The notes under the pieces were generated by a model that worked only from the letters and a program-made list of their open reading frames with translations, did no database searches and was not told the origin of the DNA. Below are positions 36,506 to 43,599 of a stretch of 64,000 bases of DNA, piece after piece. Origin of the DNA: Micromonospora halotolerans (GTDB taxonomy: Bacteria > Actinomycetota > Actinomycetes > Mycobacteriales > Micromonosporaceae); contig NZ_CP134876.1 of assembly GCF_032108445.1 (NCBI RefSeq), forward strand, positions 2,294,001 through 2,358,000, read 5' to 3'. Both the position numbers and the translations under genes were made by a program. Positions within the stretch are counted from its first letter, which is position 1. Each line of letters starts with the position of its first letter.

Positions 36506-36520
36506 GGAACGATCTGTTCC
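36506..36520. promoter_or_regulatory. TetR operator, N5 type (divergon 2)
   Basis: GGAAC-GATCT-GTTCC, perfect 5-bp arms, 17 bp from the TetR start. Spacing to the TetR gene and to the N7 element (14 bp between 8-bp-arm cores) is identical to divergon 1. Confidence 0.82.
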
Positions 36521-36537
36521 ACTGCTATGGTCGACCC

Positions 36538-37185
36538 ATGCCCGAACCCGAGACCGGCCCGCTCAGCGGTCGCCGCGCCCAGGCGGCCCGCAACGACACC
36601 CGCATCCTCGACGCCGCCCGCGAGGTCTTCCTGGCCGATCCCGACGCGCCCGTCTCGGCCGTGGCCACCCGCGCGGGCGTCGGCATCAGCGCCCTCTACC
36701 GGCGGCACCCCAGCAAGCAGGACCTGCTGCGCGCCCTCGCGGCCGACGGCCTGGCCCGCTACATCGCCGACCTGGAGGAGGCGCTCGCCGCCGAGGCCCC
36801 GCCCTGGGACGCGTACGTGGCCTGCCTGCACCGGGTCGTCGAGGGTGGCGGCCAGGCGCTCGCGCAGCGGCTCGCCGGCACGTTCGTCCCCACCCCGGAG
36901 TTGAGCCGGCTGGCCGAGCGGGCGACGCGGCTGGCCGACACGCTCCTCGACCGGGTGCGTGAGTCGGGCGACCTGCGCGACGACGTCAGCGGGGCCGACA
37001 TCGTGCTGCTGGAGACCGTCATGCTGGTCGACCTCCCCGGCGCCGACCGTGGGGCCGCGCTCCGGTACCGCTACCTCACCCTGCTGCTCCAGGCCCTGCA
37101 CAACCCCGTGGAGGGCCCGCTCCCCGGCGTCCCGGCGCGGCAGGAGGACCTGGTGGCCCGCTGGCGGGGCCGGCCCGGCGGATGA
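36538..37185 (+). CDS. TetR-family regulator, paralogue of the one at 12066-12707
   Basis: A 215-residue TetR-type repressor. The DNA-binding half begins with GRRAQAARNDTRILDAAREVF in two stretches and has GVGISALYRRHPSKQDLLR as recognition region, nearly the same as the other TetR of this window; the ligand half diverges (for example LHRVVEGGGQALAQRLAGTF). Operators of matching design flank both genes. It is divergent from the DinB-fold gene and precedes the NHLRC2-like gene by 62 bp. Confidence 0.9.
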   Translation: MPEPETGPLSGRRAQAARNDTRILDAAREVFLADPDAPVSAVATRAGVGISALYRRHPSKQDLLRALAADGLARYIADLEEALAAEAPPWDAYVACLHRVVEGGGQALAQRLAGTFVPTPELSRLAERATRLADTLLDRVRESGDLRDDVSGADIVLLETVMLVDLPGADRGAALRYRYLTLLLQALHNPVEGPLPGVPARQEDLVARWRGRPGG

Positions 37186-37247
37186 TCGTGTCGCGCTTCA
37201 CCGCCCCATCGGGCCGGACGCCGCCGGCGGTGCGGCACGATAAGGGC

Positions 37248-39080
37248 ATGAGCGCACGAGTACGGGCACCCGAGCTGCGCGGCCGGGGCTGGCTGAACAC
37301 CGGCGGCAAGGACGTCACCCTGGCCGACCTGCGCGGCAAGATCGTCCTGCTGGACTTCTGGACCTTCTGCTGCATCAACTGCCTGCACGTGCTCGACGAG
37401 CTGCGCCCGCTCGAGGAGAAGTACGGCGACGTCCTGGTCGTGATCGGGGTCCACTCGCCGAAGTTCGAGCACGAGAAGGACGCCGCGGCCCTCGCCGCCG
37501 CCGTCGAGCGGTACGGCGTGCACCACCCGGTGCTCGACGACCCCGAGATGGACATGTGGCAGCAGTACGCGGCGAAGGCCTGGCCGACCCTGTCGGTGGT
37601 CGACCCCGAGGGCTACGTGGTCGCCACCATGGCCGGCGAGGGGCACGCCGAGGGGCTGGCCCGGCTGATCGACGACCTGATCGCCACCCACGAGGCGAAG
37701 GGCACCCTGCACCGGGGCGGGGGCCCGTACGTGCCGCCGGCCGAGCCGGAGACGGCACTGCGCTTCCCCGGCAAGGCCGTGGTGCTCGACGGCGGCAACC
37801 TGCTGGTGTCCGACTCGGCCCGGCACTCCCTGGTCGAGCTGGCCCCCGACGGGGAGACCATGGTGCGGCGGATCGGCACGGGCAGCCGCGGCCACGCCGA
37901 CGGCCCGGCGGAGGCTGCGACCTTCTCCGAGCCGCAGGGGCTGTGCCTGCTGCCCCCGCACGTGGCCGAGGTGGCCGGCTACGACCTGGTCGTCGCGGAC
38001 ACCGTCAACCACCTGCTGCGCGGCGTGAAGCTGGACACCGGCGAGGTGGTGACGGTCGCCGGCACCGGGCGGCAGTGGCGCTCGACGGTCGACGACCACG
38101 CGCACGACGCCGGCTCGGTCGACCTCTCCTCCCCCTGGGACGTCGCCTGGTACGACGACCGCGTCATCGTGGCCATGGCCGGCATCCACCAGCTCTGGTG
38201 GTTCGACCCGGCGAAGCGGACCGCCGGCATGTACGCCGGCACCACGGTGGAGGCGCTGCGCGACGGCCCGCTGCCGGACGTGTGGATGGCCCAGCCCTCC
38301 GGCCTCTCCGTCTCGGCCGACGGCGCCCGGCTCTGGGTCGCCGACAGCGAGACCAGCGCGATCCGCTACGTGGAGAACGGCGTGATGGGCACCGCCGTGG
38401 GGCAGGGCCTCTTCGACTTCGGCCACGTCGACGGCCCGGCGGACCGGGCGCTGCTCCAGCACCCGCTGGGGGTGTGCGCACTGCCGGACGGCTCGGTGCT
38501 GATCGCGGACACCTACAACGGCGCGGTGCGCCGCTTCGACCCGGAGACCGAGCAGGTCGGCACGGTGGCCGACGGGCTGGCCGAGCCGAGCGACCTCGTG
38601 CTCACCGCCGAGGGCGAGGTGCTGGTGGTCGAGTCGGCCGCGCACCGGCTGACCCGGCTGGCCCCGGGCGCGTTGACCGCGGCGGGCGCGAACACCGTGG
38701 ACGGGCCGCGGCACAAGCTGGAGCGCAAGCCCACCGACGTGGCGGCCGGCGAGCTGACCCTCGACGTGATCTTCACGCCCGCGCCCGGGCAGAAGCTGGA
38801 CGAGACGTACGGGCCGTCGACCCGGGTGGTGGTCTCGGCGTCCCCGCCGGAGCTGCTGGTCGACGGCGCCGGGACGAGCACGGACCTGTCCCGCCGGCTG
38901 GTGCTCAGCGGCGACGTGGCGGAGGGCGTGCTCCAGGTGACCGCCCAGGCGGCCACCTGCGACGCCGACGTCGAGCACGCGGCCTGCCACCTCACCCGCC
39001 AGGACTGGGGCGTCCCGGTCCGGGTGGTGGCCGGCGGCGCGACCCGCCTGCCGCTGGTGCTGCGCGGCCTGGACGCCTGA
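37248..39080 (+). CDS. NHLRC2-like protein: thioredoxin-like domain plus NHL beta-propeller
   Basis: A 610-residue cytosolic protein. Residues about 10-150 form a thioredoxin/TlpA-like domain with LLDFWTFCCINCLHVLDEL, which contains the redox-type CxxC (CINC) and the family's extra Cys. A six-bladed NHL propeller follows (about 175-490, repeats such as GNLLVSDSARHSLVEL and GSVLIADTYNGAVRRF), then a C-terminal beta domain. This order matches animal NHLRC2 and its bacterial relatives, whose function is poorly defined. An earlier ATG at 37182 overlaps the TetR stop, but 22 extra residues lack similarity, so 37248 is chosen. Confidence 0.87.
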   Translation: MSARVRAPELRGRGWLNTGGKDVTLADLRGKIVLLDFWTFCCINCLHVLDELRPLEEKYGDVLVVIGVHSPKFEHEKDAAALAAAVERYGVHHPVLDDPEMDMWQQYAAKAWPTLSVVDPEGYVVATMAGEGHAEGLARLIDDLIATHEAKGTLHRGGGPYVPPAEPETALRFPGKAVVLDGGNLLVSDSARHSLVELAPDGETMVRRIGTGSRGHADGPAEAATFSEPQGLCLLPPHVAEVAGYDLVVADTVNHLLRGVKLDTGEVVTVAGTGRQWRSTVDDHAHDAGSVDLSSPWDVAWYDDRVIVAMAGIHQLWWFDPAKRTAGMYAGTTVEALRDGPLPDVWMAQPSGLSVSADGARLWVADSETSAIRYVENGVMGTAVGQGLFDFGHVDGPADRALLQHPLGVCALPDGSVLIADTYNGAVRRFDPETEQVGTVADGLAEPSDLVLTAEGEVLVVESAAHRLTRLAPGALTAAGANTVDGPRHKLERKPTDVAAGELTLDVIFTPAPGQKLDETYGPSTRVVVSASPPELLVDGAGTSTDLSRRLVLSGDVAEGVLQVTAQAATCDADVEHAACHLTRQDWGVPVRVVAGGATRLPLVLRGLDA

Positions 39081-39142
39081 GCCTCCGCGTTAGGAAGGGG
39101 CCCCTCCTCTACCGGAGGCGTTAACAAGGGGCCCCTCCTTTC
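39081..39142. repeat. Tandem GTTA..AAGGGGCCCCTCCT repeats between convergent genes
   Basis: Two 22-bp units, GCGTTAGGAAGGGGCCCCTC at 39087-39106 (continuing CT) and the same with GTTAACAAGGGG at 39118-39139, repeat at 31-bp spacing. Each has the 10-bp palindrome AGGGGCCCCT at its centre. GCCTCCG (39081-39087) and CGGAGGC (39113-39119) also pair. It occupies the gap between the NHLRC2-like and pxpA stops and may work as a two-way terminator. Confidence 0.8.
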
Positions 39143-39890
39143 AGGCGAGCGAGGTGGGGGTGACGCCGGCGTCGATGAGGGCGGCCCGGACCAGTTCGGC
39201 GCAGCGCACCGCGCCGGGGGTGTCGCCGTGGAGGCAGATCGACTCGACCGGGGTGGGCACCACGCTGCCGTCGACCGCCACCACGGTCTTCTCGGTGGCC
39301 ATCCGGACCGCCCGCGTGGCCACCTCGTCGGGGTCGGTGACCAGCGCGTTCGCGGCGCTCCGGGGCACCAGCTGCCCGTTGGGCAGGTAGTTCCGGTCGG
39401 CGAAGCCCTCGGCGACCACCCGCAGGCCCGCGCCCACGGCGAGCTGGGCGAGCACGGAGCCGGGCGGGCAGAGCACCGGCAGCTCGTGGTCGTACCCGCT
39501 CACCGCGGCGACCAGCGCGGCGGCCTGGGCCTCGTCGCAGGCGGCCGCGTGGTAGAGCGCGCCGTGCGGCTTGAGGTAGCGCACGCGGGTGCCGGCGAGC
39601 CGGCAGAAGGCGTCCAGCGCGCCGAGCTGGTAGATCGTCTCGTCGCGCAGGACGGCGAAGTCGTACGCGATGTGCCGCCGGCCGAAGCCGGCGAGATCCC
39701 GGTAGCCGACCTGGGCGCCGACGGCCACCCCGCGCCGCGCGGCGCCGGCGCAGATCCGGTGCATGGTGGACGCGTCACCGCCGTGGAAGCCGCAGGCGAC
39801 GTTGGCGGAGGTGACCAGCCCCAGCAGCGCCTCGTCGTCGCCGAGCCGCCAGATGCCGAATCCCTCACCGAGGTCAGCGTTGAGGTCCAT
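39141..39890 (-). CDS. pxpA: 5-oxoprolinase subunit A (LamB/YcsF family)
   Basis: A 249-residue cytosolic enzyme subunit. With PxpB and PxpC it hydrolyses 5-oxoproline (pyroglutamate) to glutamate using ATP. The family is clear from MDLNADLGEGFGIWRLGDDE, SANVACGFHGGDASTM, VGAQVGYRDLAGFGRR, RYLKPHGALYHAA and the closing SICLHGDTPGA. The ATG at 39890 lies inside the 3' end of pxpC (17-bp overlap). It is the last gene of a pxpB-pxpC-pxpA operon. Confidence 0.95.
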   Translation of the reverse strand: MDLNADLGEGFGIWRLGDDEALLGLVTSANVACGFHGGDASTMHRICAGAARRGVAVGAQVGYRDLAGFGRRHIAYDFAVLRDETIYQLGALDAFCRLAGTRVRYLKPHGALYHAAACDEAQAAALVAAVSGYDHELPVLCPPGSVLAQLAVGAGLRVVAEGFADRNYLPNGQLVPRSAANALVTDPDEVATRAVRMATEKTVVAVDGSVVPTPVESICLHGDTPGAVRCAELVRAALIDAGVTPTSLA

Positions 39891-40752
39891 GGAACGTCAC
39901 CGTAGTCCCTGGGCGGGCCTGCGCGAGCGGGGTCACGTCCTCCACCACCCCGATGACCGGGTATCCGCCCGTGGTGGGGTGGTCGGCCAGGAAGATCAGC
40001 GGTTGGCCGTCCGGCGGCACCTGCACCGCGCCGAGGACGAGGCCCTCGCTGGGCAGCTCGCCGGCCACCGCGCGGGGCAGGGCCGCGCCGACCAGTCGCG
40101 CGCCGACCCGGTTGCTGGCGGGGCTGATCGCGTACGCGGTGCCGAACAGCAGGTCGAGAGCCGCGGGGGTGAACCAGTCCTGCCGGGGGCCGGGGTGCAG
40201 GGCCAGCCGCAGCTCCGCCGGCACGCCCGGGGCGACGGTGAGGTCCACCGGGGCCGGCGGGCCGGTCGGTGTGCCCACCGGCAGCCGGTCGCCGTCCCGT
40301 AGCGGGGGCGGGCCGAGTCCGGAGAGCGTGTCGGTGGCCCGGCTGCCGAGCACCGGCTCGACCGCGATCCCGCCGGAGACGGCCAGCCAGCTGCGCACCC
40401 CGGCGCGGGCCGGACCGACGCGCAGGGTCGCCCCGGCGGGCAGCGACAGCGGCCGGCCCAGGTCGCCGGGCCGGCGCTCGGCCGGCCGGGCACCGCCGGG
40501 CGGGTGCTCGACCAGCAGGTCCACCTCCGCGCCGGTGAGCGCCACGGTGACGGCCCGGGTGAACCGCAGCTCGGCGCCGGTCAGGGTGATCTCCAGGCCG
40601 GCGGCGTGCTCGGGGTTGCCCACGAGCCGGTTGGCCAGCCGCAGGGCGGCCGGATCGAGCGCGCCCGAGCGGGGCACGCCGAGGTGGGCCCAGCCGGGGC
40701 GGCCCTGGTCCTGCACGGTGGTGAGGGCACTGGCCCGGAGCACCTCGATCAC
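39874..40752 (-). CDS. pxpC: 5-oxoprolinase subunit C (biotin-dependent-carboxylase-like, AHS2)
   Basis: A 292-residue AHS2/KipA-type subunit. Signature stretches: VLRASALTTVQDQGRPGWAH in two parts, GVPRSGALDPAALRLANRLVGN, SWLAVSGGI, VAPG-x-PAELRL and ASNRVGARLVG, with LPSEGLVLGAVQVPPDGQP near the end. Start is GTG at 40752, overlapping the pxpB stop by four bases. Annotated in other genomes as urea-amidolyase-like; with PxpA and PxpB present, 5-oxoprolinase is the better name. Confidence 0.94.
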   Translation of the reverse strand: MIEVLRASALTTVQDQGRPGWAHLGVPRSGALDPAALRLANRLVGNPEHAAGLEITLTGAELRFTRAVTVALTGAEVDLLVEHPPGGARPAERRPGDLGRPLSLPAGATLRVGPARAGVRSWLAVSGGIAVEPVLGSRATDTLSGLGPPPLRDGDRLPVGTPTGPPAPVDLTVAPGVPAELRLALHPGPRQDWFTPAALDLLFGTAYAISPASNRVGARLVGAALPRAVAGELPSEGLVLGAVQVPPDGQPLIFLADHPTTGGYPVIGVVEDVTPLAQARPGTTVTFHGPQR

Positions 40753-41360
40753 GCGGCCACCAGCCGGACGCGGGTGCCCGGGGTGAGCCGGGCGGGCGGG
40801 TCGGCGCGCACGTCGAACAGGTCCAGGTCGGTCCGCCCGACCAGCAGCCAGCCGCCGGGCGAGGCGGTCGGGTAGATCCCCGCGTACGGGCCGGCCAGCG
40901 CCACCGAGCCGGCCGGCACCCGGGTACGCGGGGCGGCGAGCCGGGGCACCGCCAGCCCGGCCGGCAACCCGGTGAGGTACGCGAAACCGGGCGCGAAGCC
41001 GCAGAACGCCACCCGGAACTCGGTCCGGCGCAGGCGCTCGACCACGGCGGGCACGTCGACCCCCCAGTGTTCGGCGACGGTGGGCAGGTCCGCGCCGTCG
41101 TACACCGTGGGGACCCGGACCTCGGCGGTGCCGGCGGTGGTCTCCACGTGTTCCGGGCTCCACCCGGCGATCCGCGCGGCGGCCGCCGCCCGGTCCGGCA
41201 CGCCGTCGACCAGGACGGTGGCCGCCGCCGGGACGATCTCGACGGCGCTCAGCTCCCCGGCCGCCCGGCGGCGCCACAGCTCGGCCCGCCACGCCTCGAC
41301 CTGCTCGGGGCCGTCGCAGTCGATCAGCAGGGCGTACGCGCCGACGGGCCGGATCCGCAT
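40749..41360 (-). CDS. pxpB: 5-oxoprolinase subunit B (AHS1)
   Basis: A 203-residue AHS1/KipI-type subunit: MRIRPVGAYALLIDCDG, the central EVRVPTVYDGADLPTVAEH in parts, and the diagnostic VAFCGFAPGFAYLTGLP and PRTRVPAGSVALAG. It is the first gene of the operon. The ATG at 41360 has GAGGATGAAGGG upstream; longer frames to 41510 are rejected because they cross the divergent promoter region. Confidence 0.94.
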   Translation of the reverse strand: MRIRPVGAYALLIDCDGPEQVEAWRAELWRRRAAGELSAVEIVPAAATVLVDGVPDRAAAAARIAGWSPEHVETTAGTAEVRVPTVYDGADLPTVAEHWGVDVPAVVERLRRTEFRVAFCGFAPGFAYLTGLPAGLAVPRLAAPRTRVPAGSVALAGPYAGIYPTASPGGWLLVGRTDLDLFDVRADPPARLTPGTRVRLVAA

Positions 41361-41401
41361 CCCTTCATCCTCGCGTCGGCGGCCGTGACAAGCCACACTA
41401 C

Positions 41402-41429
41402 TTGCAAGTAACCTACGCTGTCGTAACCT
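41402..41429 (+). promoter_or_regulatory. Candidate leaderless promoter of the hemolysin III gene
   Basis: TTGCAA, a 16-bp spacer, then TAACCT, with the GTG start codon only eight bases after the -10-like hexamer. There is no ribosome binding site, so transcription probably starts at or next to the start codon. Confidence 0.5.
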
Positions 41430-41436
41430 GGTTGAC

Positions 41437-42114
41437 GTGACCACCTCCGCACCGCTCCGGCTCAGGCCGGCCGACATCGGGAAACCCCGCATGCGCGGCT
41501 GGCTGCACACCTACGCGTTCTTCGCCGCGCTGGTCTGCGGCCTCGTGCTGTGCTCCGTCGCCGCCGTCCGCCCCGGCTGGGCGCCGCTGGTGAGCTGCGT
41601 GGTCTACAGCCTGACCGTGTGCGGCCTGTTCGGCACGAGCGCGCTCTACCACCGCCGGGTCTGGTCGGAGCGGGGCTACCAGATCATGCGCCGGATGGAC
41701 CATTCGATGATCTTCGTGTTCATCGCCGGCACCTACACACCGTTCTGCACGCTGCTGCTGGACACCCGGCACGCCACGATCATGCTCGGCCTGGTGTGGG
41801 GCGGGGCGCTGGCCGGGGTGGCGATCAAGCTGATCTGGCCGCACGCGCCGCGCTGGGTCTCGGCCCCGCTCTATCTGGCGCTCGGCTGGGTCGCCGTGGC
41901 GATGCTGCCGGAGATCCTGCACGCCGGCGGCGTCACCGCCCTGGTGCTGCTGACGGTCGGTGGGACGATCTACAGCGTCGGCGCGGTCTTCTACGCGCTG
42001 CGCCGGCCGAACCCGTGGCCCACCGTCTTCGGCCACCACGAGTTCTTCCACGCCTGCACGCTCGTCGCGGCCATCTGCCACCACATCGCGATCTACTTCG
42101 CGCTGTTCGCCTGA
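41437..42114 (+). CDS. Hemolysin III family (PAQR-like) membrane protein
   Basis: A 225-residue protein with seven membrane helices, of the hemolysin III/YqfA/PAQR superfamily. The metal-site motifs are present: TSALYHRRVW with its His, RRMDHSMIFVFIAGTYTPF with the D-H-S triad, and FGHHEFFHACTLVAAICHH near the end. Relatives include the adiponectin receptors, thought to be zinc-dependent lipid amidases; true haemolysis is not implied. It begins with GTG at 41437, apparently leaderless, divergent from the pxp operon. Confidence 0.9.
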   Translation: MTTSAPLRLRPADIGKPRMRGWLHTYAFFAALVCGLVLCSVAAVRPGWAPLVSCVVYSLTVCGLFGTSALYHRRVWSERGYQIMRRMDHSMIFVFIAGTYTPFCTLLLDTRHATIMLGLVWGGALAGVAIKLIWPHAPRWVSAPLYLALGWVAVAMLPEILHAGGVTALVLLTVGGTIYSVGAVFYALRRPNPWPTVFGHHEFFHACTLVAAICHHIAIYFALFA

Positions 42115-42134
42115 TCGCCGGTCCGGAAGACGGG

Positions 42135-42164
42135 CGAGGGCCCCGCGCCGTCGCGGGGCCCTCG
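42135..42164. terminator. Terminator between hemolysin III and DUF6458 genes
   Basis: Perfect 13-bp stem (42135-42147 with 42152-42164) and 4-base loop CCGT, between two convergent stops, probably serving both. Confidence 0.8.
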
Positions 42165-42182
42165 ACAGTTCGTGGTGCCGGG

Positions 42183-42473
42183 TCAGACCGGGTAGCCGGA
42201 GCCCGGGCGGCGCACCTCGCGGTACTCCTCGCGCACGACCCGGTCGTCCTGCACCGGCACGACCGGCTCGGCGACGACGCGCTCCCGCACCGGGGCGGCC
42301 ACCACCCGGCGGCGGCTGTTCCAGAAGTAGAGCGTGGTGAGCAGGCCCGCCACTCCGGCGAGCATGAGCACCCAGCCCACCACGTTCAGGTTCAGCCATC
42401 CCAGGTTGGCGTCGATCGCGAACGCGAAGATCGCGCCGAGCGCGATGAGGAAGATGCTGGCACCGATGCCCAT
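42183..42473 (-). CDS. DUF6458 small membrane protein (copy 1)
   Basis: A 96-residue protein starting MGIGASIFLIALGAIFAFAI, with two membrane helices (about 5-24 and 31-52) and a charged tail of about 40 residues with RRRV, RERVVAEP and YREVRRPG. This matches the small DUF6458 family of actinobacteria, function unknown. The ATG has a strong AAGGAGG. Its paralogue lies at 43156-43425; sixA lies between them. Confidence 0.85.
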   Translation of the reverse strand: MGIGASIFLIALGAIFAFAIDANLGWLNLNVVGWVLMLAGVAGLLTTLYFWNSRRRVVAAPVRERVVAEPVVPVQDDRVVREEYREVRRPGSGYPV

Positions 42474-42590
42474 GACGTCGCCTCCTTGGCGTCCTGCTGG
42501 CGTTTCCTGCCCGCCGCGGCCATGGAATGAGGTAGCGGCACACATCGACATACCCAGGCGCCGAGATCGCCAATCAGGCAAGCTGAGCGC

Positions 42591-43127
42591 ATGACCGACG
42601 GCACGAACCAGCAGCGGACGTTGGTGCTGTTGCGACACGCCAAGGCCGAGCAGTCCGCGGAGATCCCGGACGAGGAGCGGCCGTTGACCGCCCGCGGCCA
42701 CGCCGACGCGGCCGCGGCCGGCGCCTGGCTGGCCCGGCACGCGCTCCTCCCCGACGTGGTGCTCTGCTCGACCGCCCGGCGGACCCGGCAGACCTGGCAC
42801 GGGGTGGCGCTGGGCGCGACGGGATCCCCGCCGGAGGGAGGTCCGGCCGGGGCGGCGCCGGTGGTGCGCTACGAGCCGGCCGCGTACGACGCGCACCCGG
42901 ACGTGCTGCTGGACGTGGTCCGGGAGGTCGACCCGAACGCCCGCTCCGTGCTGCTCATCGCCCACAATCCGGGCATCTCACTGCTCTCCGCGCTGCTCGA
43001 CCCGGAGCGGGCGGATCCGGACGGGCTGCGCACCACCGACCTGGTCGTGCACCGGCCGACCGCGCGATGGGTCGAGCTGGGGCCGGGCGGGGCGCCCATC
43101 ACGGCCCGGCACACCGCACGCGGCTGA
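42591..43127 (+). CDS. sixA: SixA-like phosphohistidine phosphatase
   Basis: A 178-residue histidine-phosphatase superfamily protein. The catalytic LLRHAKAE near residue 14 supplies the nucleophilic His, ERPLTARGHADAAAAG is typical for SixA, STARRTRQTW holds the second Arg, and LLIAHNPGISLL the second His. In E. coli SixA acts on phosphohistidine of phosphotransfer proteins; the target here is unknown. It is flanked on both sides by minus-strand DUF6458 genes. Confidence 0.88.
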   Translation: MTDGTNQQRTLVLLRHAKAEQSAEIPDEERPLTARGHADAAAAGAWLARHALLPDVVLCSTARRTRQTWHGVALGATGSPPEGGPAGAAPVVRYEPAAYDAHPDVLLDVVREVDPNARSVLLIAHNPGISLLSALLDPERADPDGLRTTDLVVHRPTARWVELGPGGAPITARHTARG

Positions 43128-43153
43128 GCCCGCCGCGGGCGGCGGGCTCAGCC
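43122..43153. terminator. Terminator spanning the sixA stop codon
   Basis: Perfect 14-bp stem (43122-43135 with 43140-43153) and loop CGGG. The sixA stop codon lies inside the left arm and the convergent DUF6458 stop begins three bases past the right arm, so one compact hairpin ends both genes. Confidence 0.82.
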
Positions 43154-43155
43154 GG

Positions 43156-43425
43156 TCAGGACGGTGGCGCTGTGGGCGGCGGCGGGTCCGGCGGCGGCGG
43201 CATCATCGCGGTCGGGTGGGAGAGCCGGTTCTCCTCCACGATGAGCGTGCGTGCCCGCTTGCGGCGGTCCTGCCAGAACCAGAGCGTGGTGAGCAACACG
43301 CCCAGCCCGGCCAGGATGAACACCCAGCCGACCGCGCGCAGGTCGATCCACCAGACGTTGGCCCGGATGGCGAAGGTCATGATCGCGCCGAGCGCGATGA
43401 GAAAGATGGCGCTGCCAATGCCCAT
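43156..43425 (-). CDS. DUF6458 small membrane protein (copy 2)
   Basis: An 89-residue protein starting MGIGSAIFLIALGAIMTFAI, with two membrane helices (about 5-24 and 31-52), a basic segment (WFWQDRRKRARTLIVEEN) and a Pro-rich end. The first 50 residues are closely similar to copy 1 at 42183-42473, indicating local duplication around sixA. Function unknown. Confidence 0.85.
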   Translation of the reverse strand: MGIGSAIFLIALGAIMTFAIRANVWWIDLRAVGWVFILAGLGVLLTTLWFWQDRRKRARTLIVEENRLSHPTAMMPPPPDPPPPTAPPS

Positions 43426-43530
43426 GTGCGCTGCACTCCCCTGTGCGGTGGCCCTTGGGCGTGCCCTGTCGTGGTCCGCGACGGTTACCCGCCAGGGGCC
43501 GGGCCTATCGGCCGGGGGAGGAAAACACGG

Positions 43531-43565
43531 CGGCGGCCGGCGAGCTGTCCGCTCGCCGGCCGCCG
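43531..43565 (-). terminator. Terminator of the acyl-CoA dehydrogenase gene
   Basis: Perfect 15-bp stem (43531-43545 with 43551-43565) and 5-base loop; on the minus strand it is followed closely by GTGTTTTCC, a short U-run, making it one of the more classical terminators here. Confidence 0.82.
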
Positions 43566-43599
43566 GCCGGTCGTCAGGGTCGAATCACCCCGTCGGGGA

